Part shown: positions 1 to 8,019 of the stretch, in pieces
Layout of the letters: the number at the start of each line of letters is the position of its first letter
Numbering within the stretch: position 1 is the stretch's first letter
Assembly: GCA_005473895.2 (NCBI GenBank)
Contig: SRJI02000023.1
Coordinates: forward strand, 1 to 64,000
Direction of reading: 5' to 3'
DNA from: Carideicomes alvinocaridis
GTDB taxonomy: Bacteria > Pseudomonadota > Alphaproteobacteria > Rhodobacterales > Rhodobacteraceae
Length of the DNA stretch: 64,000 bases
The notes under the pieces: generated by a model
The model's input: the letters and a program-made list of their open reading frames with translations, nothing else
Database searches by the model: none
What the model was told of the DNA's origin: nothing
Position numbers and translations under genes: made by a program

Positions 1-1
1 T

Positions 2-1138
2 GCCGCAGCCGCACGCGGCGGCGAGCCCGTGCCGGCGGCCCCCCGTGCCGAACCCGCGCCGGCCAGCGCCTCCGAGGCGGCGCGCGGTGACGTGACGCTT
101 GGCGGTGCCCCGCTGGACAAGCGCTTCACCTTCGACACCTTCGTCGTCGGCAAACCCAACGAACTGGCCCATGCCGCCGCGCGTCGCGTGGCCGAGGGCG
201 GCCCCGTCACCTTCAACCCCCTGTTCCTTTACGGTGGCGTCGGGCTCGGCAAGACGCACCTCATGCACGCCATCGCCTGGGAGCTTCAGTCCCGCTCCCC
301 CGAGCTGACGGTGCTTTACCTGAGCGCCGAGCAGTTCATGTACCGTTTCGTCCAGGCCCTGCGTGACCGCCGCATGATGGATTTCAAGGAGATGTTCCGC
401 TCCGTCGACGTGCTGATGGTCGACGACGTCCAGTTCATCGCCGGCAAGGACAGCACGCAGGAAGAGTTCTTTCACACCTTCAACGCGCTGGTGGACCAGA
501 ACAAGCAGATCATCATCTCGGCCGACCGTGCCCCGGGCGAGATCAAGGACATGGAAGACCGCATCAAGTCGCGGCTGCAATGCGGCCTGGTGGTCGACCT
601 GCACCCGACCGATTACGAGCTGCGGCTCGGCATCCTGCAGTCCAAGGTGGAGGCGCAGCGCGCGCAATATCCCGGGCTGGAGATGGACCAGAACATCCTG
701 GAATTCCTGGCCCTGCGGATCTCGACCAATGTCCGCGTGCTCGAAGGGGCGCTGACCCGGCTCTTCGCCTTCGCCTCGCTGGTGGGCAAGCCGATCACCA
801 TGGACCTGACGCAGGATTGCCTGGCCGACGTGCTGAACGCCAGCCAGCGCAAGATCACCGTCGAGGAGATCCAGCGCAAGGTGAGCGAGCATTTCAGCAT
901 CCGCCTGTCGGACCTGATCGGGCCCAAGCGCGTGCGCACCTTCGCGCGGCCGCGCCAGATCGCGATGTACCTGTGCAAGCAGCTCACCTCGCGGTCGTTG
1001 CCCGAGATCGGGCGGCGCTTCGGCGGACGCGATCACACCACGATCATGCACGGCGTGAAGCGCATCGAAGAGCTGAAGATCAAGGATCACCAGATCGCCG
1101 ACGACCTGGAGATGCTTCGCCGCGCGCTCGAGGCCTGA
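2..1138 (+). CDS. dnaA: Chromosomal replication initiator DnaA (5' end cut by window edge)
   Basis: DnaA binds DnaA boxes at oriC and opens the duplex in its ATP form. The reading frame is open to the first base of the window, so the N-terminal DnaB-interacting domain and the true start lie outside; the GTG at 29 is internal. Visible are an Ala/Pro-rich linker, the AAA+ core with Walker A (GGVGLGKTH) and Walker B (VLMVDDVQF), and the C-terminal DNA-binding domain with its signature ([17 protein letters not shown]). The gene ends 33 bp before a strong terminator, so dnaN is probably transcribed separately. Identity is certain; only the N-terminus is missing. Confidence 0.97.
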   Translation, partial: AAAARGGEPVPAAPRAEPAPASASEAARGDVTLGGAPLDKRFTFDTFVVGKPNELAHAAARRVAEGGPVTFNPLFLYGGVGLGKTHLMHAIAWELQSRSPELTVLYLSAEQFMYRFVQALRDRRMMDFKEMFRSVDVLMVDDVQFIAGKDSTQEEFFHTFNALVDQNKQIIISADRAPGEIKDMEDRIKSRLQCGLVVDLHPTDYELRLGILQSKVEAQRAQYPGLEMDQNILEFLALRISTNVRVLEGALTRLFAFASLVGKPITMDLTQDCLADVLNASQRKITVEEIQRKVSEHFSIRLSDLIGPKRVRTFARPRQIAMYLCKQLTSRSLPEIGRRFGGRDHTTIMHGVKRIEELKIKDHQIADDLEMLRRALEA

Positions 1139-1170
1139 GCCCTCGGCCCGGCCGGCGCGCCAAGGCGCCC

Positions 1171-1209
1171 GCGACACCCGCCCCGCAGGGGGTTCGGGTG
1201 TCGCTTTTT
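1171..1209 (+). terminator. Rho-independent terminator of dnaA
   Basis: A perfect 10-bp stem (GCGACACCCG at 1171-1180 pairing with CGGGTGTCGC at 1195-1204), a 14-nt loop and a run of five T at 1205-1209. It sits 33 bp after the dnaA stop on the same strand. It implies that dnaN relies mainly on its own promoter. Confidence 0.85.
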
Positions 1210-1303
1210 CCCCGATCCGTGCCCGTTTCGCCTCGCCCTGGCCGATGTGCCCGGCGCGGGCCTTGACGGGTCCGGGTTTCCGGCGGACAAAGCGTGAAAA
1301 GAG

Positions 1304-1331
1304 TTGAGCCGGCGGGGAATTCCGATACCTT
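1304..1331 (+). promoter_or_regulatory. Candidate dnaN promoter
   Basis: TTGAGC at 1304-1309 and TACCTT at 1326-1331 are separated by 16 bp, and the predicted start lies about 25 nt before the dnaN ATG. The -10 is a weak match. The preceding terminator makes a promoter in this gap necessary, but the exact placement is inference. Confidence 0.3.
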
Positions 1332-1362
1332 GCCCCTCCCGGCCATGGATGGGAGCGAGGGT

Positions 1363-2481
1363 ATGAAGATCAGCATCGAACGCGGCGCGCTGCTCAAGGC
1401 CGTGTCCCAGGCCCAGTCCGTGGTGGAACGGCGCAACACGATCCCGATCCTCGCCAACGTGCTGATCGAGGCCGAGGGCGACAAAGTGCAGTTCCGCGCC
1501 ACCGACCTGGACATCGAGGTGGTCGACAAGGCCCCCGCGCAGGTGGAACGTGCCGGCGCCACCACCGTGTCCGCCGTGACCTTGCACGAGATCGTCCGCA
1601 AACTGCCCGACGGCGCGCTGGTCACCCTGACCGACGACGGCACCGTGGGCCGGCTGACGGTCGAGGCCGGGCGGTCGAACTTCAACCTCGCCACGCTCCC
1701 GCGCGAGGATTTTCCGGTCATGGCCTCGTCGGAATATGCCGCCAACTTCACCGCCAAGGCGGGGGTGCTGCGCCGGCTCTTCGACAAGTCGAAATTTGCC
1801 ATCTCCACCGAGGAGACGCGCTATTACCTGAACGGCGTCTACATGCATGTCGCCGACTCCGAGGAGGGCCGCGTGCTGCGCTGCGTGGCGACCGACGGGC
1901 ACCGGCTGGCCCGGATCGACGCCGAGCTGCCTGCCGGGGCCGAGGAGATGCCGGGCGTGATCGTCCCGCGCAAGACCGTGGGCGAGCTGCGCAAGCTGCT
2001 GGACGAGGACGACATGGACATCGCCGTGTCGGTCTCCGAGACCAAGGTGCGGTTTGCCACGCCGGACATCGTGCTGACCTCCAAGGTCATCGACGGCACC
2101 TTCCCGGATTACACCCGGGTCATCCCGCAGGGGAACTCCAAGCGGCTGGAAGTGGACGCGGCCGAATTCGCCAAGGCGGTGGACCGGGTCGCGACCGTCA
2201 GCTCCGAGCGGTCCCGCGCCGTGAAGATGAGCCTCGACGAGGACCGGCTGATCCTGTCGGTCAACGCCCCCGACAGCGGCGCCGCCGAGGAAGAGCTGGC
2301 CGTGGCCTATGGCGACGAGCGGCTGGAGATCGGCTTCAATGCGAAGTACCTGCTCGAGATTGCGAGCCAGGTGGACCGGGAGAACGCGGTCTTCATGTTC
2401 AACTCCTCCGGCGACCCGACGCTGATGCGCGAGGGCAACGACACCTCGGCGGTCTACGTCGTGATGCCGATGCGGGTTTAA
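1363..2481 (+). CDS. dnaN: DNA polymerase III beta subunit (sliding clamp)
   Basis: A 372-residue clamp that encircles DNA and tethers Pol III; the length matches the family. The protein opens MKISIERGALLKAV and shows the N-terminal RNTIPILANVLIEA clamp signature and the usual C-terminal VMPMRV, the hydrophobic end near the client-binding pocket. The ATG at 1363 is chosen over the in-frame ATG at 1294 because it has a GAGCGAGG ribosome site and gives the conserved family start. A repeat element and then a terminator-like hairpin follow before recF. Confidence 0.97.
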   Translation: MKISIERGALLKAVSQAQSVVERRNTIPILANVLIEAEGDKVQFRATDLDIEVVDKAPAQVERAGATTVSAVTLHEIVRKLPDGALVTLTDDGTVGRLTVEAGRSNFNLATLPREDFPVMASSEYAANFTAKAGVLRRLFDKSKFAISTEETRYYLNGVYMHVADSEEGRVLRCVATDGHRLARIDAELPAGAEEMPGVIVPRKTVGELRKLLDEDDMDIAVSVSETKVRFATPDIVLTSKVIDGTFPDYTRVIPQGNSKRLEVDAAEFAKAVDRVATVSSERSRAVKMSLDEDRLILSVNAPDSGAAEEELAVAYGDERLEIGFNAKYLLEIASQVDRENAVFMFNSSGDPTLMREGNDTSAVYVVMPMRV

Positions 2482-2491
2482 GAACTTTCTT

Positions 2492-2531
2492 GCCTCCGGC
2501 GGGGATATTTATGGTCAGAAGAAGCAGGGGC
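2492..2531 (+). repeat. Gene-end repeat, copy 1 (after dnaN)
   Basis: The element reads GCCTCCGGCGGGGATA, then TTTATGGTCAGAAGAAG. It begins 11 bp after the dnaN stop in the dnaN direction. The same core recurs at 34013 and 39942, and a diverged version (25 of 33 positions the same) at 22628 and 28159. Each copy follows a stop codon in the same orientation. The CCTCC-GGC-GGGG part can form a short hairpin followed by an AT-rich tract. Confidence 0.75.
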
Positions 2532-2627
2532 ATCGTCCCTGTCGCGGCTCTGGCTGGATTCCGCGACTGGATGCTCGGGGTCACCTCTCCCTCCGGCGAA
2601 GCCAAGCCGCGGTCCGATGCTGTCACG

Positions 2628-2657
2628 AAGCCCCGCTCCGGCGGGGTTTCCCTTTTC
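2628..2657 (+). terminator. Terminator-like hairpin between dnaN and recF
   Basis: CCCCGC (2631-2636), loop TCCG, GCGGGG (2641-2646), then TTTCCCTTTTC. The stem is short but GC-only. It ends about 30 bp before the recF ATG, so it either ends the dnaN transcript or attenuates recF. Confidence 0.55.
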
Positions 2658-2687
2658 AGGGCGCTTCCCGCAGGGTAATCGCGGCTC

Positions 2688-3788
2688 ATGGCGCTGTTTC
2701 TCACCCGGCTTTCCCTGTCGCATTTCCGCTCGCACCGGCGGAGCGCGATCACCTGTGACGGGCGGCCGGTGGCGATCCACGGGCCGAACGGCGCGGGAAA
2801 GACCAACGTGCTGGAGGCGGTATCGCTGTTTTCCCCCGGTCGCGGCCTGCGCCGGGCCAGTGCGGAGGAAATGGCGCGGCGGCCGGAGAGCCTTGGCTGG
2901 AAGCTGACCGGGCTGGTGGAGAGCCTCGGCCAGATGCACGAGGTCGAGATCTGGTCCGAGGGAGGTGCGGCGCGGCAGGTGCGGATCGACGGCAAGGCGG
3001 CGAGCCAGCTGGCGCTGGGCCGCATCGCCCGGGTGCTCTGGCTGATCCCGTCGATGGACCGGCTCTGGATCGAGGGGGCCGAGGGGCGGCGGCGCTTCCT
3101 CGACCGCACGGTGCTGAGCTTCGAGCCGGGTCACGGCGAGGTCTCCATCGCCTACGAGAAGGCCATGCGCGAACGCAACCGGCTGCTCAAGGACCAGGTG
3201 CGCGACCCGCATTGGTACCGCGCGCTCGAGGCCCAGATGGCCGAGGCGGGCGCGTCGATCCACGCCAACCGGGTGATGGCCCTGCGGGAGCTGGCCGCGG
3301 CCCAGGCGGCGGCCGAGACGGCCTTTCCCGTGGCCGACCTGCGGCTGGAGCAGGGGGAGGGCGAGATGCCGGAGGATGCCGAGGGGCTGCGGCAGGCGCT
3401 GGAGGCGGGACGCGGCCGCGACATGGCGGCGGGGCGGACGCTGAACGGGCCGCATCGCACCGACCTGATCGGCACCTTCGCCGCCAAGGGCGTGCCGGCG
3501 AAGGACAGTTCCACCGGGGAGCAGAAGGCGCTGCTGGTCTCGCTGATCCTGGCCAATGCCCGGGCGCTGGCCCAGAGCTTTGGCGCGCCGCCGCTCCTGC
3601 TGCTGGACGAGGTGGCGGCGCATCTGGATGCCGGGCGGCGTGCGGCGCTGTTCGACGAGATCGTGGCGCTGGGCGCGCAGGCCTGGATGACCGGCACGGG
3701 GCCGGAGCTGTTCGACACGCTGGGCGACCGGGCGCAGTACGTTGAGGTCACCGAAAGCGGTGGCGTGTCCGAGATCGCCGGGGGCTGA
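2688..3788 (+). CDS. recF: DNA replication and repair protein RecF
   Basis: An SMC-like ATPase of 366 residues that loads RecA at single-strand gaps together with RecOR. Walker A is GPNGAGKTNVLEA near residue 29-41, the ABC-type signature is STGEQKALLVSLI, and Walker B is PLLLLDEVAAHLD. The length is normal. The ATG at 2688 fits the conserved opening ALFLTRLSLSHFRSH. It is the third gene of the standard dnaA-dnaN-recF order; gyrB does not follow here. It is convergent with pncA. Confidence 0.96.
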   Translation: MALFLTRLSLSHFRSHRRSAITCDGRPVAIHGPNGAGKTNVLEAVSLFSPGRGLRRASAEEMARRPESLGWKLTGLVESLGQMHEVEIWSEGGAARQVRIDGKAASQLALGRIARVLWLIPSMDRLWIEGAEGRRRFLDRTVLSFEPGHGEVSIAYEKAMRERNRLLKDQVRDPHWYRALEAQMAEAGASIHANRVMALRELAAAQAAAETAFPVADLRLEQGEGEMPEDAEGLRQALEAGRGRDMAAGRTLNGPHRTDLIGTFAAKGVPAKDSSTGEQKALLVSLILANARALAQSFGAPPLLLLDEVAAHLDAGRRAALFDEIVALGAQAWMTGTGPELFDTLGDRAQYVEVTESGGVSEIAGG

Positions 3789-3806
3789 ACCCGGCTCCGG
3801 CCAGCT

Positions 3807-4412
3807 TCAGGCCAGCGTCACCCCGGCCTCGGCCATGCCCTTGCGCGCGGCCTCGAGCGAGCCGTCGAGGTCGATGCCGCGGCAGGCCTCTTCCAGCACC
3901 GTGACCTCGAACCCCAGCCGGGCCGCGTCCACTGCCGAGAAGTTGACGCAGAAATCCGTGGCCAGCCCCACCATGGTCACCCGGGAGATGCCGCGGCTGC
4001 GCAGGTAGCCCTCCAGCCCCGTCGGGGTTTCGTGGTCGTTCTCGAAGAAGGCGGAGTAGCTGTCGATCTCGCGCCGGAAGCCCTTGCGGATGATCACCTC
4101 GGCCCGGTCCGCGTGCAGCCCCTCGTGGAAGGCCGCCCCGCGGCTGCCCTGGATGCAGTGATCGGGCCAGAGCACCTGCGGGCCGTAAGGCATCTCGATC
4201 ATCTCCAGCGGGGCCATGCCCTCGTGCTGCGAGGCGAAGGAGGAATGCCCGGCCGGGTGCCAGTCCTGGGTCAGGACGACCGCGGGAAACTCCGCCATCA
4301 GCGTGTTGATCCGCTGGACGATCTCGTCCCCGCCCTCGACCGCCAGCGCGCCGCCGGGGCAGAAATCGTTCTGGACGTCGATGACGATCAGGGCTTGGCT
4401 GGCGTCGCGCAT
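3807..4412 (-). CDS. pncA: Nicotinamidase / pyrazinamidase
   Basis: A cysteine hydrolase of 201 residues that deamidates nicotinamide to nicotinate for NAD salvage in the cytoplasm. The triad is readable: Asp12 in VIDVQNDF, Lys110 in IIRKGF and Cys155 in [10 protein letters not shown]. The metal-site residues Asp50/His52 ([10 protein letters not shown]) and a downstream His (PDHCIQGS) are present. A GAGGAG ribosome site precedes the ATG. It is divergent from trhO, with a good promoter candidate in the gap. Confidence 0.93.
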   Translation of the reverse strand: MRDASQALIVIDVQNDFCPGGALAVEGGDEIVQRINTLMAEFPAVVLTQDWHPAGHSSFASQHEGMAPLEMIEMPYGPQVLWPDHCIQGSRGAAFHEGLHADRAEVIIRKGFRREIDSYSAFFENDHETPTGLEGYLRSRGISRVTMVGLATDFCVNFSAVDAARLGFEVTVLEEACRGIDLDGSLEAARKGMAEAGVTLA

Positions 4413-4438
4413 GGGGCTCTCCTCGGGGCTCTGTCACA

Positions 4439-4467
4439 GGGGTAGGCAAGGGGCGGGGCCGGGTCAA
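4439..4467 (-). promoter_or_regulatory. Candidate pncA promoter
   Basis: On the minus strand, TTGACC (4462-4467) and TACCCC (4439-4444) are 17 bp apart, putting the start near 4432, about 20 nt ahead of the pncA ATG. The -35 is nearly consensus and the -10 is weak. Confidence 0.45.
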
Positions 4468-4487
4468 CTCCGGCGCGGATATCGGCA

Positions 4488-4516
4488 TTGATCGGGCCTG
4501 CGCGCGCTTCTATATC
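4488..4516 (+). promoter_or_regulatory. Candidate trhO promoter giving a leaderless mRNA
   Basis: TTGATC (4488-4493) and TATATC (4511-4516) are 17 bp apart. The expected transcription start, about 7 nt after the -10, falls on the trhO ATG at 4523. No ribosome binding site is visible before that ATG. Confidence 0.5.
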
Positions 4517-4522
4517 GCGGGA

Positions 4523-5431
4523 ATGTTCACCGTCGCCGCCCTCTATCACTTCACCCGGTTCGAGGATCCCTCCGCCCTGCAGGGCCCGCTGCGGGATCTC
4601 TGCCTGCGCGAGGGCGTGACCGGCACGCTGTTGCTGGCGCAGGAAGGGGTGAACGGCACCATCGCGGGATCGCGCCGCGGGATCGACGCGGTGCTGGCGC
4701 ATCTGCGGGCGCTGCCGGGCTGCGAGGCCTTGGAGTGGAAGGAAAGCAAAGCGGAGCGGCAGCCCTTCGCCCGGATGAAGGTGCGCCTGAAGCGCGAGAT
4801 CGTCACCATGGGACAGCCCGACGTGGACCCCCGCGCGCGGGTCGGGCATTACGTGGCACCGGCCGAGTGGAACGAGCTGATCCGTTCGCCCGACGTGGTG
4901 GTGATCGACACGCGCAACGATTACGAGGTGGCGATCGGCACCTTCGAGGGCGCGGTGGACCCGGAAACCGCCTCCTTCCGCGAGTTCCCCGAATGGTGGG
5001 AGAAGAACCGCGACCGCTTTCACAACAAGCGCGTGGCGATGTTCTGCACCGGGGGCATCCGCTGCGAGAAATCCACCAATTACCTGCTGGGGCAGGGGGT
5101 GGAGGAGGTCTATCACCTCAAGGGCGGCATCCTGAAATACCTCGAGGAGGTGCCGGAAGAGGACAGCGCCTGGCAGGGCGAATGCTTCGTCTTCGACGGG
5201 CGGGTCTCGGTGGGCCACGGGCTGCGCGAAGGGCCGCACCTGCTGTGCCATGCCTGTCGCCGGCCCATCCTGCCCGGGGACCGTGCGCGGCCCGAATACG
5301 AGGAAGGCGTGGCCTGCCACCATTGCGCGGCCGAGACCTCGGAGGCCGACAAGGCGCGCTTCCGCGAGCGGCAGCGGCAGATCGGCCTGGCGAAGGCACG
5401 GGGCGAGCGGCACCTGGCGGGCGAGGGTTAG
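4523..5431 (+). CDS. trhO: tRNA uridine-34 hydroxylase (rhodanese family)
   Basis: TrhO (YceA family) makes 5-hydroxyuridine at the tRNA wobble position, using oxygen. The 302-residue protein has an N-terminal acylphosphatase-like domain (about 1-100) and a rhodanese domain with the active loop [10 protein letters not shown] (Cys175, Cys181). The C-terminal tail carries two CXXC-like pairs (CHAC, CHHC) that could bind zinc. The start has no Shine-Dalgarno sequence but sits right after a -10 box, suggesting leaderless translation. Its 3' end overlaps the opposing NYN gene by 4 bp. Confidence 0.92.
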   Translation: MFTVAALYHFTRFEDPSALQGPLRDLCLREGVTGTLLLAQEGVNGTIAGSRRGIDAVLAHLRALPGCEALEWKESKAERQPFARMKVRLKREIVTMGQPDVDPRARVGHYVAPAEWNELIRSPDVVVIDTRNDYEVAIGTFEGAVDPETASFREFPEWWEKNRDRFHNKRVAMFCTGGIRCEKSTNYLLGQGVEEVYHLKGGILKYLEEVPEEDSAWQGECFVFDGRVSVGHGLREGPHLLCHACRRPILPGDRARPEYEEGVACHHCAAETSEADKARFRERQRQIGLAKARGERHLAGEG

Positions 5432-6075
5432 TCCAGCACGCCGTCCGTATGTGCCTTGAGGTCCCGTTTTACGCCATGCCCCATGGTCGCCAGGATCACT
5501 CGGACGCCCTCCCGGCGAGCAAATTTGAAGGCAGGAATGAAATCGCTGTCGCCGGTCACGACGACGATCGTGCGGACGAGAGAGCGAAGGGAGAGGCGGG
5601 CGATGTCCAGGCCGATGCAGAGATCGACGCCCTTTTGTTCGGTATGGGGGAGGAAATCGTCTTCTTGCAGGTCTCGGTCTTTCAGTCCGCCTGAACCGAG
5701 TGAGCCAGGGGCGAGCTTGTAGCCATGCGCTGCCAACTCCCCCATCCTCAACGAGACATCGGGCTGAAGCTCCAACTTTTGGAGGAAGGCCTTATTTCGC
5801 CGGTAGACCAGGGTGTCGGCTAAGTTAAGCGTCTGGCCGGTCAAAGGGTGTACGATCTTCCCCGTCGCCGGCTCTGAATCGTAGTAGTAAGCTCGGAGAA
5901 GTTCGTATTCCTTGAAGCGATCATGTGTGCGGATCGCCGAGATTTCGTTGACCACGTCCTCCACTTCCGGATGCCGTGACAGCTTCTTCTTGAGCTTTCG
6001 GCAAAAGAAGCCGCCGTCAATCAAGATTGCAAAACGATGGTCCACGAAGAAAGCGACTCCGTACATTCGCGGCAT
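5428..6075 (-). CDS. NYN-domain (LabA/DUF88-like) putative RNase, likely acquired
   Basis: A 215-residue protein of the PIN-like NYN fold. The acidic metal-site motifs are visible: Asp in [10 protein letters not shown], Asp in [12 protein letters not shown], and [18 protein letters not shown] near the C-terminus. Such proteins are predicted metal-dependent ribonucleases; the target here is unknown. The gene and its upstream region are clearly richer in A and T than their neighbours, and it is wedged in convergently with trhO with a 4-bp overlap. Both points suggest horizontal gain. The Met at 6075 is assumed as the start; FAILIDGG begins about 14 residues later. Confidence 0.75.
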   Translation of the reverse strand: MPRMYGVAFFVDHRFAILIDGGFFCRKLKKKLSRHPEVEDVVNEISAIRTHDRFKEYELLRAYYYDSEPATGKIVHPLTGQTLNLADTLVYRRNKAFLQKLELQPDVSLRMGELAAHGYKLAPGSLGSGGLKDRDLQEDDFLPHTEQKGVDLCIGLDIARLSLRSLVRTIVVVTGDSDFIPAFKFARREGVRVILATMGHGVKRDLKAHTDGVLD

Positions 6076-6129
6076 GGTTGATCATGCACTTTGATATACA
6101 GCGAATGATACGGAGTCTATTTTCTTATC

Positions 6130-6144
6130 GAGAGCTAGGCTCTC
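6130..6144. repeat. Perfect inverted repeat upstream of the NYN gene
   Basis: GAGAGC (6130-6135), TAG, GCTCTC (6139-6144). A second pair, CTCAAC (6142-6147) and GTTGAG (6165-6170), lies beside it. Both are within the AT-rich gap 6076-6202, between the NYN start and the MFS stop. No T-run follows on either strand, so an operator is more likely than a terminator. Confidence 0.4.
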
Positions 6145-6202
6145 AACCTCTTATATAGCGACTAGTTGAGAAAGTGTTAGAGTCGATTTTGCAACAGCAC
6201 TT

Positions 6203-7411
6203 TCATGCCGCCACCGTCCGGGGTGTCCGCGTGCGCATCAGCAACGTGCCGAGGATGGCGATGTTCACGAGGTTGAAGGCGATGCCGTTGAGGAACGCCG
6301 CCTCGTAGCTGCCGGTCACGTCGAAGATCCAGCCCGACAGCCAGCCGCCAAGCGCCATGCCGGCCACCGTGGACATCATCACGAAGCCGACCCATGTGCC
6401 GGCGACCCGGGCGGGCATGTATTCCCGCACGATGATCGCGTAGCCCGGCACGATGCCGCCCTGCGCCAGCCCGAAGACGAGGCTCACCACGTAGAGCGGC
6501 ATCAGGCCGTCCCACGGCAGGTAGAGCACCAGCGCGAGGCATTGCAGGGTCGAGCCGATCAGCACCGTCGCCACCCCGCCCAGCCGGTCCGAGATCGCGC
6601 CCGACACCAGCCGCGAGGCAACGCCGCCGAGCAGCATCAGCGACAGCATCTCCGCGCCCACGGCGGGGCCGTAGCCGAGGTCGGTGCAGTAGCTGACGAT
6701 ATGGACCTGCGGCATGGACATGGCCACGCAGCAGCCGATCCCCGCGGCGCCCAGCAGCAGCGCGAGCGGACGGTAGCCGAGGCCGGCGGACTGGGTGCGC
6801 GCAGCCGAGGCGGAATCGGACAGGGCCGTGGCCTCCGCCGGCAGCTTGCGGCGCAGGAAGAGCGCCAGCGGCACCACCACCGCCACCACGATCACCGCGA
6901 GCCAGGAATAGACCCCGCGCCAGCCCAGGTCGGTCAGCACGCCCGACAGCGCCCAGGGCCAGAAGGCGCCCGAGATGTAATTGCCCGAGGCGGCCACGGC
7001 GACGGCGACGCCCCGGCGCTTGAGGAACCAGTGGGAGATGTCGGCCATCAGGGGCCCGAAGCTTGCCGCCGTGCCGAAGCCGATGATGAAATGCAGCAGC
7101 GTGAAGACCCCGACGCCCGGCGCCGCGGCGGCCAGGGCGAAGCCCGCGGCGATCATGACCGCGGCGCCGATCAGCGCGGTGGTCACCCCGAAGCGGTCCA
7201 CCGCCCGGCCGATCAGCAGGTTGCCGAGCGCAAAGCCCACCATGGTCATCGTGTAGGGCAGGGCGGCGTCCGCACGGTCGATGCCGAAATCGGCCTCCAC
7301 CTGCGGCATGATGGTGATGATCGCCCACATGCCCACGTTGCCGGTGGCCGAGATCAGCAGCGTGATCGCCAGCCGGGTCCAGGAATAGGGGGTGTCGTGC
7401 AGGGCCGTCAT
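6203..7411 (-). CDS. MFS transporter (probable drug/metabolite efflux)
   Basis: A 402-residue major facilitator protein with 12 predicted hydrophobic segments. MFS landmarks include the loop 2-3 motif GRAVDRFGVTTAL and its repeat SGAISDRLGGVATVL in the second half. The start at 7411 (MTALHDTPYSW) is preferred; longer readings run into the upstream marR gene. It lies 62 bp downstream of marR on the same strand, a common regulator-exporter arrangement. The substrate cannot be read from sequence. It could also be an importer of aromatic or carboxylic acids. Confidence 0.85.
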   Translation of the reverse strand: MTALHDTPYSWTRLAITLLISATGNVGMWAIITIMPQVEADFGIDRADAALPYTMTMVGFALGNLLIGRAVDRFGVTTALIGAAVMIAAGFALAAAAPGVGVFTLLHFIIGFGTAASFGPLMADISHWFLKRRGVAVAVAASGNYISGAFWPWALSGVLTDLGWRGVYSWLAVIVVAVVVPLALFLRRKLPAEATALSDSASAARTQSAGLGYRPLALLLGAAGIGCCVAMSMPQVHIVSYCTDLGYGPAVGAEMLSLMLLGGVASRLVSGAISDRLGGVATVLIGSTLQCLALVLYLPWDGLMPLYVVSLVFGLAQGGIVPGYAIIVREYMPARVAGTWVGFVMMSTVAGMALGGWLSGWIFDVTGSYEAAFLNGIAFNLVNIAILGTLLMRTRTPRTVAA

Positions 7412-7473
7412 GCCGGCGACGTTAGGCAGGGCGCGGGGGAAAGGGAAGGGGGCGGTGCGCCCGTCGTGACAGC

Positions 7474-7896
7474 TTAGCTGAGCTTCGACAGGACCTCGCG
7501 CAGGAAGGCGAGCGACTCGGTGTCGAGGATGTCGCTCAGCGTGCGGTCCTCGGCCTCCACGTCCGGGCGGATCTGCAACATCCGGTGCCGGCCCAGCGAG
7601 GTCAGCAGCAGGTTGACCTGGCGGTGATCCTCGTCGGCGACCTTGCGGTGCACGAGCCCGTCCTGGACCATCCGGTCCACCAGCTTGCTCAGCGCCGAAG
7701 GGTTGAGCAGGGCGCGGCGCGCCAGCTCGCCCATGGTCAGCGGGTCGCCGGCGTCGAGGCATTCCATGACGCGCCACGCCTCGATCTTGATCCCATGCTT
7801 CTTCAGCCGCTCGGCAAGCGACTGGCTGACCGTGCGGTGGGCCGCGGCCAGGGCATAGGAAAGATGTTGTTCAAAGTGCTTCTGTTGTGCGCTCAT
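7474..7896 (-). CDS. MarR-family transcriptional regulator
   Basis: A 140-residue winged-helix repressor, the standard MarR length. The DNA-binding core is readable (LTMGELARRALLNPSALSKL, then the wing DEDHRQVNLLLTSLGR). The start MSAQQKHF at 7896 is favoured because a strong promoter ends just upstream. It is co-directional with the MFS gene and divergent from the amide operon, so it could control both through the shared 123-bp gap. The ligand is unknown. Confidence 0.88.
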   Translation of the reverse strand: MSAQQKHFEQHLSYALAAAHRTVSQSLAERLKKHGIKIEAWRVMECLDAGDPLTMGELARRALLNPSALSKLVDRMVQDGLVHRKVADEDHRQVNLLLTSLGRHRMLQIRPDVEAEDRTLSDILDTESLAFLREVLSKLS

Positions 7897-7921
7897 GGTT
7901 CGTCCGGCGTCTCGGGCCTCT

Positions 7922-7957
7922 ATTTTATTTGACTTGGAAACTAATATCAATTGCAAT
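7922..7957. promoter_or_regulatory. Overlapping divergent promoters with palindrome (marR / amide operon)
   Basis: On the minus strand, TTGATA (7945-7950) and TAAAAT (7922-7927) are 17 bp apart, a near-consensus promoter for marR. On the plus strand, TTGACT (7929-7934) and TGCAAT (7952-7957) are also 17 bp apart and would serve the amide operon. The span 7929-7950 begins TTGA and ends TCAA, so its ends are palindromic. One bound dimer could block both promoters. Confidence 0.55.
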
Positions 7958-8019
7958 GTCCGCAAGGGCTTTACCCGTGCAAGGGTTACGATCCCTGCAT
8001 CGGGGGAGGGGAAGGACAT

